Assembly (NCBI GenBank): GCA_964478515.1
Contig: CAYZIL010000003.1
Span: 56,361-120,360, forward strand
Origin: HGM13233 sp964478515
GTDB lineage: Bacteria > Bacillota > Clostridia > Oscillospirales > Ruminococcaceae
Direction: 5' to 3'
Length of the DNA: 64,000 nt
Part shown: positions 52,008 to 60,855 of the stretch, one piece after another
Layout of the letters: each line of letters starts with the position of its first letter
Numbering within the stretch: the first letter of the stretch is position 1
Made by a program: the position numbers and the translations under genes
Notes under the pieces: generated by a model
Told to the model about the DNA's origin: nothing
What the model saw: only the letters and a program-made list of their open reading frames with translations
Database searches by the model: none

Positions 52008-53588
52008 TCAGCCGCGCTCGAAAACAGTTTCGCCGTTAACTACGGTTTTTAGCACGCGAATATCTTTTATTCCGTCACTTTCTACCGCCAGGGGGTCTGC
52101 GTCCAGCAACACAAAATCTGCGTTCTTTCCCGGCTCTATGCTGCCCTTTGTCCCCTCCTCAAAATACTGATAGGCCGCGTTAATGGTAACCGCTTTTAGC
52201 GCCTGCAGCGCCGAAATGCGCTCGCCTTCGCCCAGCAATACGCCGCCGCGCGTGCGGCGCTCAAGCGCACACCAGACCGTTTCCAGCATGTTCGGCGCAA
52301 TTACCGGCGTGTCCTGGTGAAAAGTAAAGCGGATGCCGCTTTTCAGCGCTGCGGCGGTCGGACTGATGTGCTGCGCGCGCTGCGTGCCGAAATTTTTTAT
52401 GTGAGCGTCGCCCCAGTGGTAGACATGTGCGACGAAGAAGGACGGTATTATGCCCAGACGGTGCACCGCCTCAAGCTGATCCGTACCCAGCAGCTGCGCG
52501 TGTATCATTACCGGCCTGAGCGCGGCGACGTCGTAATGCCGCTGTGCGGCCGCAACGGCGTCAATGAACTGCTGCGCAGCGGCGTCTCCGTTACAGTGCG
52601 CCAAAATTTGCAGATTGTGCCGCGCCGCGGTCTCGACTGCCGCAAGCACATCGGCGTCGCTCATTGTTCCGTAGCCGCAATAGCCGTCCGCGCTGTGCGC
52701 ATAGGGCGTGCGCATCCAGGCGGTGCGCGCTTGGGGCGAACCGTCCAGAAAAATTTTGTAACCGCCTATTTTCAGATGGCCGTCGTATCTGCCAACGGAG
52801 TTGGGAAAAGCGGCAAACACCTTATCGGCGTCTGCTACGGCCGCGTAGGCGACAAGGTCGAGGTACAGCGTTTTCTGCGCGCGCAGCTGCTCGTACAGCG
52901 GCAGCATCTGCGCGACTGTCATGCCATCCTGTATAGTGCTTATCCCGTAGGACGCATAGCTGTCCTGTGCTCTTTTATAAGCTGCTAACAGTTTTTCTAT
53001 TCCGGGCAACGGCGCCTGCTGCAAATAAGTAAAAAAAGCGTTTTCCTCCATATACCCGTTAAGCTCGCCCGCGTCGCGGCCCAGTTTGCCACCGTCTGGG
53101 TCGGGCGTGCCAGCGTTTACGCCCAATGATTTGAGCGCGGCGCTGTTGAAAACGCCGGCGTGTCCGCTGGCATGCTGCAGCACCAGCGGGTTTGTCGGCG
53201 CACAACTGTCAACCAGCGCCAGCGTCGGATGCCGCTTTTCCGCAAGCACGTTGTGATCATAGCCCTTGGCGGCGACCCATTCACCGGCGGCGACGCCGTT
53301 GTCTTGAATGAAATTGCGCACCCGCCGGGCAATCTCGTCAAAGTCAGCACAGCCGTCCAGCTCAACTTGTAAAAAAGACGATGCGTAGGAAGAAAGATGG
53401 CTGTGGGCGTCAATAAATGCCGGCAGCAGGGTGCCGCCGCAAAGGTCAATTTGCCGCGCATTGGACGCGGCGCGGCGCAGTTCTTTCGCCGCTCCTGCCG
53501 CAACAATGCGCCCGGCGTCACACAGCACAGCCTCTGCCCGCAGCGGCTGCACCATCGTCACCACATTGCCGTTCAAGTAAAGTTCCAT
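52008..53588 (-). CDS. Amidohydrolase (YtcJ-like, COG1574)
   Basis: 526 residues. The metal-binding FIDAHSHLSSY near 62, HASGH near 140, ILAHCNGDAA near 343, HQDTPV and the late Asp in the SIEPGKNADFVLLD region fit the YtcJ branch, which acts on amides in the cytoplasm. The exact substrate is unknown. GGAGG lies 6 nt before the ATG at 53588. A strong promoter 320 bp upstream and a structured leader point to RNA-level control. Confidence 0.88.
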   Translation of the reverse strand: MELYLNGNVVTMVQPLRAEAVLCDAGRIVAAGAAKELRRAASNARQIDLCGGTLLPAFIDAHSHLSSYASSFLQVELDGCADFDEIARRVRNFIQDNGVAAGEWVAAKGYDHNVLAEKRHPTLALVDSCAPTNPLVLQHASGHAGVFNSAALKSLGVNAGTPDPDGGKLGRDAGELNGYMEENAFFTYLQQAPLPGIEKLLAAYKRAQDSYASYGISTIQDGMTVAQMLPLYEQLRAQKTLYLDLVAYAAVADADKVFAAFPNSVGRYDGHLKIGGYKIFLDGSPQARTAWMRTPYAHSADGYCGYGTMSDADVLAAVETAARHNLQILAHCNGDAAAQQFIDAVAAAQRHYDVAALRPVMIHAQLLGTDQLEAVHRLGIIPSFFVAHVYHWGDAHIKNFGTQRAQHISPTAAALKSGIRFTFHQDTPVIAPNMLETVWCALERRTRGGVLLGEGERISALQALKAVTINAAYQYFEEGTKGSIEPGKNADFVLLDADPLAVESDGIKDIRVLKTVVNGETVFERG

Positions 53589-53899
53589 GTTCTGCCTCCG
53601 TTTTTTGCTCGCACAAGTTCCGCGAGCGCTAAGTGCTTGAAACCACAATCTTTAGGTTAACCCACATTACCGAAATATTCCCCGACGGCGTCTGAAGCCA
53701 TTGCTTTGTCGCAACACAACTGCCGTATGTTCGGGCGCAAAAAACAGGGAGCAAAAAGTTTGTCGCGTTTTGGCGGCAGCTTGTGTATGCGCGGAGCGAT
53801 ACAATCGCTTCGTGCGCGGTAAATAGCGCTAAGCGTACCACCGCGCGCGACAAAATTCCCCCGTTGCTTACTGTCGCCTCGCCCGAGCTTCACTGACAA
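53589..53899 (-). promoter_or_regulatory. Long 5' leader of the amidohydrolase gene
   Basis: About 310 nt between the predicted start of transcription (near 53899) and the ATG, with no supported ORF. It contains the helix-enclosed domain described at 53759-53854 and several T-rich tracts. Confidence 0.55.
53759..53854 (-). ncRNA. Candidate structured RNA element (riboswitch-like)
   Basis: On the minus strand TTTGTCGCG (53854-53846) pairs with CGCGACAAA (53767-53759). Inside are a GCGCGGT/ACCGCGC stem (53846-53840 with 53820-53814) and a GAAGCGAT-TGT-ATCGCTCC hairpin (53811-53793). The closing helix is followed by CTTTTTG. A closing helix around a multi-helix junction in a leader is the layout of a riboswitch; I recognise no known class. 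Confidence 0.5.
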
Positions 53900-53905
53900 T
53901 TCCAC

Positions 53906-53934
53906 TATATAACACAGCAGTGCGGCCGTGTCAA
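53906..53934 (-). promoter_or_regulatory. Promoter of the amidohydrolase leader
   Basis: Minus strand TTGACA (53934-53929), 17 bp, TATATA (53911-53906). Confidence 0.85.
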
Positions 53935-54286
53935 TTACAAAAAAATCACTGCCACGCCTAAAGACCGTTGTTTGCAAGAAGTCGATAAGGCCAGCGTACT
54001 ACCGGCGCCGAAAAGCGCTCCTGGCAATGGCAAACGAACTGAGCCTAAATTATATTAAAGAGCGCTGTGTTCCAAAAAAGAAAAACGTTCTTTAGGGAGC
54101 AAAAAACGTTTTGATACGTCATCTTGGCCCCCCGGCGCCCCATTACCACTTAAAGGCAAGGGGATGACCTTTTGAGCTTTTGTGAACTTCGCGCTTGCGA
54201 TGCGAAACTCGTTCTCGTTACCTGCGTTTTCGACTACGCTTAGTCCTTAACCTTCCCCGCGCAGCGAGAGGTTCTGCGCCAAGGTA
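53935..54286. other. Intergenic region without a recognised gene
   Basis: About 350 bp, lower in GC than its surroundings. It holds small hairpins (GACTA-CGCT-TAGTC near 54231) and an AACGTT pair around 54090-54115. The string TTTTTGCTCCCT (minus strand) occurs here and again in the amidohydrolase leader. No ORF, tRNA, tmRNA, SRP or RNase P RNA signature was seen. Confidence 0.6.
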
Positions 54287-54328
54287 CAATAAAACATCCG
54301 GCGGCGCGACCTAAGCGCACCGCCGGAT
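54287..54328 (-). terminator. Terminator of the GlpABC-like operon
   Basis: A perfect 9-bp stem (ATCCGGCGG 54296-54304 with CCGCCGGAT 54320-54328), then GTTTTATTG on the minus strand. Confidence 0.85.
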
Positions 54329-54357
54329 ATTTGTCGCATTGCACTTCAGAAAAAGGT

Positions 54358-55014
54358 TCAGGCAATGTGGTCGGCAACTTTTTGAATTTGCTCGGCAAAG
54401 GTGCCGCCGAATTTGTTTTCAAAAAACGCGCCGCCGATAGTGAACGAGTCCGCTCCCATCGCGACAATCTCGTCTATACGCTCAAAGCTGTTAATGCTGC
54501 CCGCTATACAAATCGGAACTCCGCAGCCGACGACCGAGCGCAGCAGCGCCGCGGCGTCGCCGTCAAAGCGGTAGCAGCTCAGGTCAAGACCGCTTACACC
54601 GCACTGTGCCAGTTTGCCGGCGTCAGCGGTAATGCTTTCAATAGTGCCGGTAAGGCGCGCCGGTCGACCGACACATTCGCCGGCGTCCGGTATGTAGCCT
54701 ATTCCCTGTTCTTTCAAATATTCCTGAACTTTAGGCGAATACTTTGAGCCTATCATGTAGTCGGCGCCGCACACATCGATAGTGCGCGCGCTGTTAAGCG
54801 CCGCCTGCTCGTCGTTTTCGAGCGACTCAATATACACGGTCTTGCCGGCCGCCTTCATGTCGGCGGCGAGCTGCTTCATCTCGTCGAGCGGAATGCCGAC
54901 GTCCTTAAAGCCCCAGCAGACGCCGGGGACGTGCCGGCATTCGCCGAATATTTCGGCCGCGTTAGCAACGGTGCGGTCATTGTGCGTGAGCATGACAATC
55001 AGTTTTATCCCCAT
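54358..55014 (-). CDS. TIM-barrel protein of unknown function
   Basis: 218 residues. The C-terminal IAGSINSFERIDEIVAMGAD...GGAFF pattern looks like the phosphate-binding end of ribulose-phosphate-type barrels. I do not recognise the exact family. AGGAG precedes the ATG. As the last gene of the flavoprotein operon opposite a sugar-type kinase, it is likely an isomerase, epimerase or aldolase for a phosphorylated small polyol or sugar acid, by context only. Confidence 0.65.
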   Translation of the reverse strand: MGIKLIVMLTHNDRTVANAAEIFGECRHVPGVCWGFKDVGIPLDEMKQLAADMKAAGKTVYIESLENDEQAALNSARTIDVCGADYMIGSKYSPKVQEYLKEQGIGYIPDAGECVGRPARLTGTIESITADAGKLAQCGVSGLDLSCYRFDGDAAALLRSVVGCGVPICIAGSINSFERIDEIVAMGADSFTIGGAFFENKFGGTFAEQIQKVADHIA

Positions 55015-55043
55015 AGTGTCTCCTATGTTTTCAATAATTATTG

Positions 55044-55397
55044 TTAAATACAGTCCTGGGTCGCAACAACGTCGGCGCCGGTGCCGAGAATGTCCTTAAT
55101 TACCACGTCGCCGCATTTTATCGGCGCTTGCGGGCGGGCGGCAAGTATCACGTCCACACAGTCAAAGAACAGCTTTTTCGGAACCGCTACGGTTGTTTTG
55201 ACGCTGAACGGCTTAATTCTTCCCTGCGCACGCATCAGCGAAGTTATAACGCGGCGCGGGTCAGTTATTTCCTGTCGGGCATACTCCTCGCCGCGCGGAC
55301 AAGTGTTACCGCTCACAGCAGTGACCTTGCCGTTTTCGACCTGGGCTGTCAGCAGGCAGCCCACCGGGCAATTTATGCAAATAAGCTTCTCTTCCAT
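55044..55397 (-). CDS. DUF1667 protein (GlpC-like small Cys-rich subunit)
   Basis: 117 residues. CINCPVGCLL near the N-terminus and CPRGEEYARQE are the DUF1667 signature; the cysteines probably bind a metal or Fe-S cluster. DUF1667 proteins regularly accompany the two flavoproteins seen here. The start is the ATG at 55397, 12 nt after the upstream stop; longer frames overlap that gene. Confidence 0.85.
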   Translation of the reverse strand: MEEKLICINCPVGCLLTAQVENGKVTAVSGNTCPRGEEYARQEITDPRRVITSLMRAQGRIKPFSVKTTVAVPKKLFFDCVDVILAARPQAPIKCGDVVIKDILGTGADVVATQDCI

Positions 55398-55408
55398 CTT
55401 TTCCCCCG

Positions 55409-56668
55409 TTACTGTTCTATGCTGAGCGTCAACTGCTTTACGGCGTCGTCCAGCAATTTGCGCGGCAGACGCACAGTCTGCATTTCTCCCGGCCGCACGA
55501 CCGGCTTTTTCTGCCGCAGCAGTTCGCGCTCGCCGTCGCGCACGCATATGGCGCAGTCTTTATAAACGGCGCGCGGGCGGAACATCAGGCGAATATTTTC
55601 ATTTTCACCCTCGCGGCAGATGTACTGCGGCACCACGCCGCCCACGCCGCTGCCGTCTTTGACGGCAATACACTCCTCGCGCTTTTGTCCGGCGGCCGTG
55701 CCGCGGATGTAGGCAGCGGCGTTTTCACCGGCCGCGGTGCCCTCGTCGCTGACGTTGTCAACCAGGTCGTGAACGTGCAGCACATTGCCGCAGGCAAAAA
55801 TACCGGGTATGGAGGTCTGCAGCGTATCGTCGACCTCGGCGCCCTTTGTCGCCGGCGAAAGAGTTATACCGGCGTCATATGACAGTTCGTTTTCGGGGAT
55901 TAGCCCGGCAGAGATAAGCAGCGTGTCGCACTCTATTTTTTCCTCTGTGCCGGGAATTGGCTTGCGGTTTTCGTCGACTTTCGCTATAGTCACACCGTCA
56001 ACGCGGCGGCGGCCGCTGATGTCGACGACGGTACTGCTGTAGTTGATGGGGATGTCGAAATCTTCAAGACACTGCTTAATATTGCGCGCTAGGCCGCTGG
56101 AATAGGGCATTATTTCGACTACGCGCTCGACCTTGGCGCCCTCTACCGTGAACTGGCGCGCCATAATCAGGCCGATGTCGCCCGAGCCGAGAATAACTAT
56201 GCGCTTGCCGGGCAAGTAGCCCTCAATATTCAAATAGCGCTGTGCTGTGCCGGCGGTAAGCACGCCGGCGCTGCGCCAGCCCGGAATAAGCAGCGCCCCG
56301 CGCGAGCGCTCGCGGCAGCCCATGGCCAATACTATCGCCTTGGCTCGGATGTCGAATATTCCCTCGTCCGGGTTGACTGCGGTTGCGACCAGCTCGCGGG
56401 AAATGTCGAGCACGAACGTCTGGGTCACACAGGGAATTTGCAGCGCTTCGACCTCGTTTGTGCAGCGGCGGGCGTACTCGACGCCGGTAAGGTCCTCTCC
56501 GAAATGGTGCAGCCCGAAACCGTTGTGGATGCACTGGCGCAGTATTCCGCCGAGATAGGGACTGCGCTCGGCGACGAGAATGCTCTCAACGCCCTTCTTG
56601 CGCGCGGCCGCCGCGGCGGCAAGACCGGCGGAGCCGCCGCCGATAATAAGAAGGTCGACATTTTTCAT
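55409..56668 (-). CDS. FAD/NAD-dependent oxidoreductase (second flavoprotein of a GlpABC-like set)
   Basis: 419 residues. FAD site IGGGSAGLAAAAAARKKG at the N-terminus, NAD-type site ILGSGDIGLIMARQ near 155, and CxxH-like CIHNGFGLHH near 47. A pyridine-nucleotide-disulfide-type fold without the redox CxxxxC. It begins with 1 nt overlap to the DAO gene. Likely accepts electrons from that subunit and passes them on. Confidence 0.85.
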   Translation of the reverse strand: MKNVDLLIIGGGSAGLAAAAAARKKGVESILVAERSPYLGGILRQCIHNGFGLHHFGEDLTGVEYARRCTNEVEALQIPCVTQTFVLDISRELVATAVNPDEGIFDIRAKAIVLAMGCRERSRGALLIPGWRSAGVLTAGTAQRYLNIEGYLPGKRIVILGSGDIGLIMARQFTVEGAKVERVVEIMPYSSGLARNIKQCLEDFDIPINYSSTVVDISGRRRVDGVTIAKVDENRKPIPGTEEKIECDTLLISAGLIPENELSYDAGITLSPATKGAEVDDTLQTSIPGIFACGNVLHVHDLVDNVSDEGTAAGENAAAYIRGTAAGQKREECIAVKDGSGVGGVVPQYICREGENENIRLMFRPRAVYKDCAICVRDGERELLRQKKPVVRPGEMQTVRLPRKLLDDAVKQLTLSIEQ

Positions 56669-58161
56669 TATTTTGTCTCCTCCCGTTCTTTTTTTTCGCA
56701 GGCGTGGCCGACAAGAATATTGGAGCCCTCGCCGGCAAGCGTCACGTCCAGCGGGTCAAGCTCGAGCTCCTCCGCGAGTATTTGCAGCACGCGCGTGCTG
56801 CAAAAGCCGCCCTGACAGCGCCCCATACCGGCGCGTGTGCGCATTTTTACCGCGCTGACACTGCGCGCGCCCAGCGGCCGGCGGATGGCGTCGCGGATTT
56901 CCGCCTCAGTCACCTGCTCGCAGCGGCAGACTATTTTCGCGTAGTCCGGGTCTGCGGCTATGGCCGCCTCGCGCTCGGCTCTGGTCATGGTGCGGAACGG
57001 TTTTTTAATCTTCCGGCCGTAGAAACGGTCCTTTTTCTTTTCGGGGCGCAGCGCCGCGACAACCTGGTCTTTCAAGTAGACGCCTATGGCAGGGCCGGCT
57101 GTCAGGCCGGGCGACTCTATGCCGGCGGCGTTGAAAAAGCCGGGCGCGCCGGGCGCCTCACCGATAATAAAATCGTCCCCCTCGGGATGGGCGCGCACGC
57201 CGGTGAACGAGCCGATAACGGCGTCAAACGGGAATTTGCCGACGCGCTGCTCAAACGGAAAACGGGGCCACTGCCCAAGCGTCGTGTCAATAATATCGTT
57301 TATTCCCTCGGCCGTAACGCGCACGTCGTCGCGGTCCTCTACCTCGCGGGCGTTGCAGCCGACGAGCACGGTGCCGTCCACGGAGGCTATTTCGCCCATG
57401 CCCTTGGTATGGCCGCCGCCGGGCAGCGGGCGCGGGATTTCATCAATAGATATCTGCGCGTATTTTTCGTAGTGGCGGTCGAGCAGAATATGCTCGCCCT
57501 GGCGGGGAATTATTTTTATCTTTTTGTCGCTGACAAGGTTGTTCATTAAGTCGGCGTGCGTGCCGGCGCAGTTAAGAATCATTTTGGTGTCGTAATCTTT
57601 GCCGCCGGCGCTCACCCGCCAGCCGCCGTCTATTCTTTTTATGTCTGTAGCCTCGGCATTTACGGCAAATTTCACCCCGTTAATTGCGGCGTTTTCCGCC
57701 ATGCCGATAACCAGGTTATACGGGCACACTACGCCGGACGTCGGCGCCCACAGGCCGCCGACAACGTTGTCGGCGCAGTAGGGCTCAATCTCGCGCAACC
57801 CAGCAAGGTCGCGTATTTCTGTAGGCACACCGTTGGCGTCGCCCATCTCTTTAAGATGGTGTATTTCCTTCATCTCGTCGTCGCTGTAGGCGCACACAAT
57901 AGTGCCGCAGCGTCTGAACGGCACTTGCAGCTCGCTGCACAAGTCGTCGTACATGGCGTTGCCGAGCACGTTGTAAATTGCTTTGTTTGTGCCGGGGTCC
58001 GGGTCGAAGCCGGCGTGGACGACAGCGGAGTTGCCGCGGCTGGTGCCGGCACAGACGTCCGAACCCTTTTCCAGCACAAGCACGTCCAGGTCGTAGCGGC
58101 CGAGCTCGCGCGCCGCGGCGCAGCCAACCACTCCGGCGCCGATAATTATTACGTCAATCAT
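56668..58161 (-). CDS. GlpA-like FAD oxidoreductase with BFD [2Fe-2S] domain
   Basis: 497 residues. A DAO-type FAD domain (IIIGAGVVGCAAARELG) of about 370 residues is followed by a BFD-like [2Fe-2S] region (CRCEQVTEAEI...GMGRCQGGFC near 418-455). It resembles anaerobic glycerol-3-phosphate dehydrogenase subunit A. With the second flavoprotein and DUF1667 it forms a three-part dehydrogenase. Glycerol 3-phosphate is the known substrate of relatives; here the neighbours leave it open. Confidence 0.87.
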   Translation of the reverse strand: MIDVIIIGAGVVGCAAARELGRYDLDVLVLEKGSDVCAGTSRGNSAVVHAGFDPDPGTNKAIYNVLGNAMYDDLCSELQVPFRRCGTIVCAYSDDEMKEIHHLKEMGDANGVPTEIRDLAGLREIEPYCADNVVGGLWAPTSGVVCPYNLVIGMAENAAINGVKFAVNAEATDIKRIDGGWRVSAGGKDYDTKMILNCAGTHADLMNNLVSDKKIKIIPRQGEHILLDRHYEKYAQISIDEIPRPLPGGGHTKGMGEIASVDGTVLVGCNAREVEDRDDVRVTAEGINDIIDTTLGQWPRFPFEQRVGKFPFDAVIGSFTGVRAHPEGDDFIIGEAPGAPGFFNAAGIESPGLTAGPAIGVYLKDQVVAALRPEKKKDRFYGRKIKKPFRTMTRAEREAAIAADPDYAKIVCRCEQVTEAEIRDAIRRPLGARSVSAVKMRTRAGMGRCQGGFCSTRVLQILAEELELDPLDVTLAGEGSNILVGHACEKKEREETK

Positions 58162-58192
58162 GCGTATGTGGCTCCTTATAATTTATAAAATA

Positions 58193-58222
58193 ATAATAGC
58201 ATAACCGGACGCAAAGCGGCAA
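58193..58222 (-). promoter_or_regulatory. Candidate promoter of the GlpABC-like operon
   Basis: Minus strand TTGCCG (58222-58217), 18 bp, TATTAT (58198-58193). Confidence 0.5.
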
Positions 58223-58506
58223 CAAACGCCCGTATTTTTGTCAAAATAGATATTTTTTCGGCAGTTTTTCGGCTTATTGCCGCATTTTAGTTTCACTTTA
58301 AAAGAAGCGTCCCCTAAAAACGTGCCGCAGCGGTAAAACCTCGGCAATATTTTTCTCAATTTTATCAATTATTTCGCAATTATTTTTTTTATAAATTCAA
58401 GTGTCGCAATCACTTGCTATTCGAAAGCTTTTTCGACTGCGGAAAGTTATTTTCAATAAATCGGCCGCCGCATATTTGTGAACAACATAGAATTGCCCGT
58501 CGGCGT
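58223..58506. other. AT-rich divergent control region
   Basis: About 280 bp between the flavoprotein operon and the kinase. It is markedly AT-rich with many T runs and a TTGACA near 58237-58242 (minus) that has no matching -10 at 17 bp. It probably holds the binding site of an unidentified regulator; no gene. Confidence 0.5.
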
Positions 58507-58536
58507 TTGCCTTTATTTTTCAGCGTGTGTTATATT
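58507..58536 (+). promoter_or_regulatory. Candidate promoter of the FGGY kinase
   Basis: TTGCCT (58507-58512), 18 bp, TATATT (58531-58536). Confidence 0.5.
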
Positions 58537-58567
58537 TATAATAATAATTGCGGTGAAAGGCAGTAAA

Positions 58568-60058
58568 ATGAAGTATTTTATCGGACTGGATCTCGGCACT
58601 CAGAGCTCCAAAGGTCTGCTGATGGCGCCCGACGGCAGTGTCGTTGCCCAGGCGTCGAGTGATTATTTACCTGATTTTCCCCGCCCCGGCTGGGCCGAGG
58701 ACGACGCCGAGGTCTGGGTAAGGGCCTTTGGCTCTATAATTGCGCAGCTGAAGGAAAGCAGCGGCGTCAGCGCCGCCGATATCGGCACTATTTGCTTTGC
58801 CAGCCAGTGCGGCGGCGTGGTCCCCATTGACAAAAACGGCCGCGCTCTTGCCAAAAGCATTAACTGGATGGACTGCCGCTGCATACCGCAATACGAGGCG
58901 CTCAGCTCTAAAATCGGTTACGACGAGGTGCTGCGCATTGTCGGCTGCGGCCTTTCGTCGGACATCGTTCTGGCCAAAATGCTCTGGTTTTGCGACAACA
59001 TGCCCGACGTTTACGAAAAGGCCGCCGCATTTGTGGAGCCCGGCGAGTTTATGGTCGCGCGGCTGACGGGAAACATCGTCGGCGACTACTGCCACGCCTC
59101 GGTTTCGTCTTTGTACGACGTCGTAAAGCGCGAGTGGTCCGAGCGCATGCTTGAAGTCAGCGGCTACGACCGCGGCAAATTGTACCCCATTCGCGCCGCC
59201 GCCGACATTGCCGGCACGGTGTTGCCGGATGTGGCGCGCGAGCTGGGGCTTGACCCGGCAACGCAGGTCTGCGTCGGCACCGGCGACGCGCACGCGGCGC
59301 TGATTGGCTGCGGGCTGGTAAAGCCGGGTATGACACTCGACATTGCCGGCACGTCTGAGGTCGTCGCCGCCATTACCGACAAGCTCGCTTTTGACGACAC
59401 CGGCGTTATTTGGACTCACCTCTTCCCCGACCCGCGCTACTACGACATGGAGCAAAGCGGCATAGTTTCCGGCGGCTGCGTGCGCTGGTTCCGCGACACT
59501 GTCGCCCGCTGCGGCTTTGACGAGATGGAAGTCGGCGCCTACGACATACCGGCCGGCTGTGACGGACTGCTGTTTTTGCCCTATCTTCAGGGCGCCGTCA
59601 CTCCCCGCGCTGACAGCAACGCCCGCGGCGTGTTTTTCGGGCTTTCAATGAACCACACGCTCGCTCACCTGACGCGCGCCGTTTACGAGGGCGTCTCGTT
59701 CGCGTTCCGCGACTGTGTGGAGCACCTTGACGAAATGGGTATTGCCGGCGACCTTATTGTTGCCGGCGGCGGCGGCACCAAGTCGCCGCTGTGGTGCCAA
59801 ATGAAGGCCGACATGTCCGGCAAGGCGCTGCAGGTCGTCGAGAGCGCCAACCCGACCGCGCTGGGCGCCGCAATGATTGCCGGCCATGCCCAGGGCTGCT
59901 TCGACAGCTTTGAGCAGGCCGCCGAAAAGCTGGTCAGCCGCGGCAAAATCTACGAGCCTAACCCGGCGCTGAAACCCGCCTACGACGAGGCCTATGCGTT
60001 CTACCAGCAGTGCGCCGCCGATTTTTCCAAGGATTTCGGACGCTACGCGCAGGAATAA
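58568..60058 (+). CDS. FGGY-family carbohydrate kinase
   Basis: 496 residues. The N-terminal LDLGTQSSKGLLM phosphate loop, FASQCGGVVPID, GTGDAHAALIGCG near 240 and the C-terminal AGGGGTKSPLW (near 396) are FGGY marks. It looks closest to xylulokinase-type members, not to glycerol kinase. GAAAGG lies 7 nt before the ATG at 58568; an in-frame codon 90 bp earlier lies in the promoter. It probably phosphorylates the polyol or ketose whose phosphate is oxidised by the divergent operon. Confidence 0.87.
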   Translation: MKYFIGLDLGTQSSKGLLMAPDGSVVAQASSDYLPDFPRPGWAEDDAEVWVRAFGSIIAQLKESSGVSAADIGTICFASQCGGVVPIDKNGRALAKSINWMDCRCIPQYEALSSKIGYDEVLRIVGCGLSSDIVLAKMLWFCDNMPDVYEKAAAFVEPGEFMVARLTGNIVGDYCHASVSSLYDVVKREWSERMLEVSGYDRGKLYPIRAAADIAGTVLPDVARELGLDPATQVCVGTGDAHAALIGCGLVKPGMTLDIAGTSEVVAAITDKLAFDDTGVIWTHLFPDPRYYDMEQSGIVSGGCVRWFRDTVARCGFDEMEVGAYDIPAGCDGLLFLPYLQGAVTPRADSNARGVFFGLSMNHTLAHLTRAVYEGVSFAFRDCVEHLDEMGIAGDLIVAGGGGTKSPLWCQMKADMSGKALQVVESANPTALGAAMIAGHAQGCFDSFEQAAEKLVSRGKIYEPNPALKPAYDEAYAFYQQCAADFSKDFGRYAQE

Positions 60059-60083
60059 AAAACAATATTACAGGAGGCCTGTT

Positions 60084-60704
60084 ATGAAAGTGCTGTTGAT
60101 AAACGGCAGCCCGCACGCCGGCGGCTGCACCTTTACCGCGCTGAGCGAACTCGCGGCAAAGCTTAACGAACACGGCGTCAGCACCGAGCTGTTTCAGCTG
60201 GGCACCAAGCCGGTTGCCGGCTGCATTGACTGCGGCAAGTGTCACGACAGCGGCCGCTGCGTCTTCGACGACCGTGTCAACGAGATTCTTGCGCAGCTTG
60301 ACGACTTTGACGGCATTGTCGTCGGCTCTCCCGTCTATTACAGCGGCCCCTGCGGACAGCTGTGCGCTTTTTTGGACCGGCTGTTCTTCTGCGGCGGCGC
60401 GCGCATGGCCGGCAAAGCCGCAGCTGCGGTCGTTTCCTGCCGGCGCGGCGGCGCCAGCGCCGCTTTCGAGCGTCTCAATAAGTATTTCACTATCAGCAAC
60501 ATGAACGTCGTTGGCTCCCAGTACTGGAACCAGGTGCACGGCTACACTCCCGACGACGTGCGCCGCGACGCGGAGGGACTGCAAACCATGCGCACCCTGG
60601 GCGAAAATATGGCCTGGCTACTCAAGAGCATTGCGGTGGCGCGCGCCGCCGGAGTACCGGCGCCGCAGTACGAACCCGGTCTCGAGACTAATTTTATACG
60701 CTGA
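60084..60704 (+). CDS. Iron-sulfur flavoprotein / NADPH-FMN reductase family
   Basis: 206 residues. FMN-binding INGSPHAGGCTFTAL near residue 6 and GSPVYYSGPCGQ near 85. The cysteines CIDCGKCHDSGRC (Cx2Cx2Cx5C) match the compact cluster motif of archaeal-type iron-sulfur flavoproteins. It transfers single electrons from ferredoxin in relatives. AGGAGG before the ATG, 25 nt after the kinase, so probably in the same transcript. Confidence 0.85.
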   Translation: MKVLLINGSPHAGGCTFTALSELAAKLNEHGVSTELFQLGTKPVAGCIDCGKCHDSGRCVFDDRVNEILAQLDDFDGIVVGSPVYYSGPCGQLCAFLDRLFFCGGARMAGKAAAAVVSCRRGGASAAFERLNKYFTISNMNVVGSQYWNQVHGYTPDDVRRDAEGLQTMRTLGENMAWLLKSIAVARAAGVPAPQYEPGLETNFIR

Positions 60705-60735
60705 ATATTTAGTAAATCATATTGCACCAAATGAA

Positions 60736-60774
60736 AAAGCTGCCCGCGGAGATCACCCCGCGGGCAGCTTTATT
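60736..60774 (+). terminator. Terminator after the flavoprotein gene
   Basis: A perfect 14-bp stem (60736-60749 with 60758-60771) and TATT tail. Confidence 0.8.
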
Positions 60775-60855
60775 GTCAGAGCCTTAAGCTCGCAAAACAA
60801 CTTTACTCTTTCGCGACGGGCAAAAGCCGGCGTCCGCTTGTGTTTTTGCGTTTTG

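Noticed and set aside
53820..53850. GGTGGTACGC in the amidohydrolase leader as a T-box
   Set aside because: It resembles the TGGTACCGCG core only in part, sits inside a local stem, and is not followed by the antiterminator/terminator arrangement seen at alaS.
53657..53977. 106-codon minus-strand frame upstream of the amidohydrolase
   Set aside because: It spans the promoter and the structured leader and shows no protein-like pattern or ribosome site.
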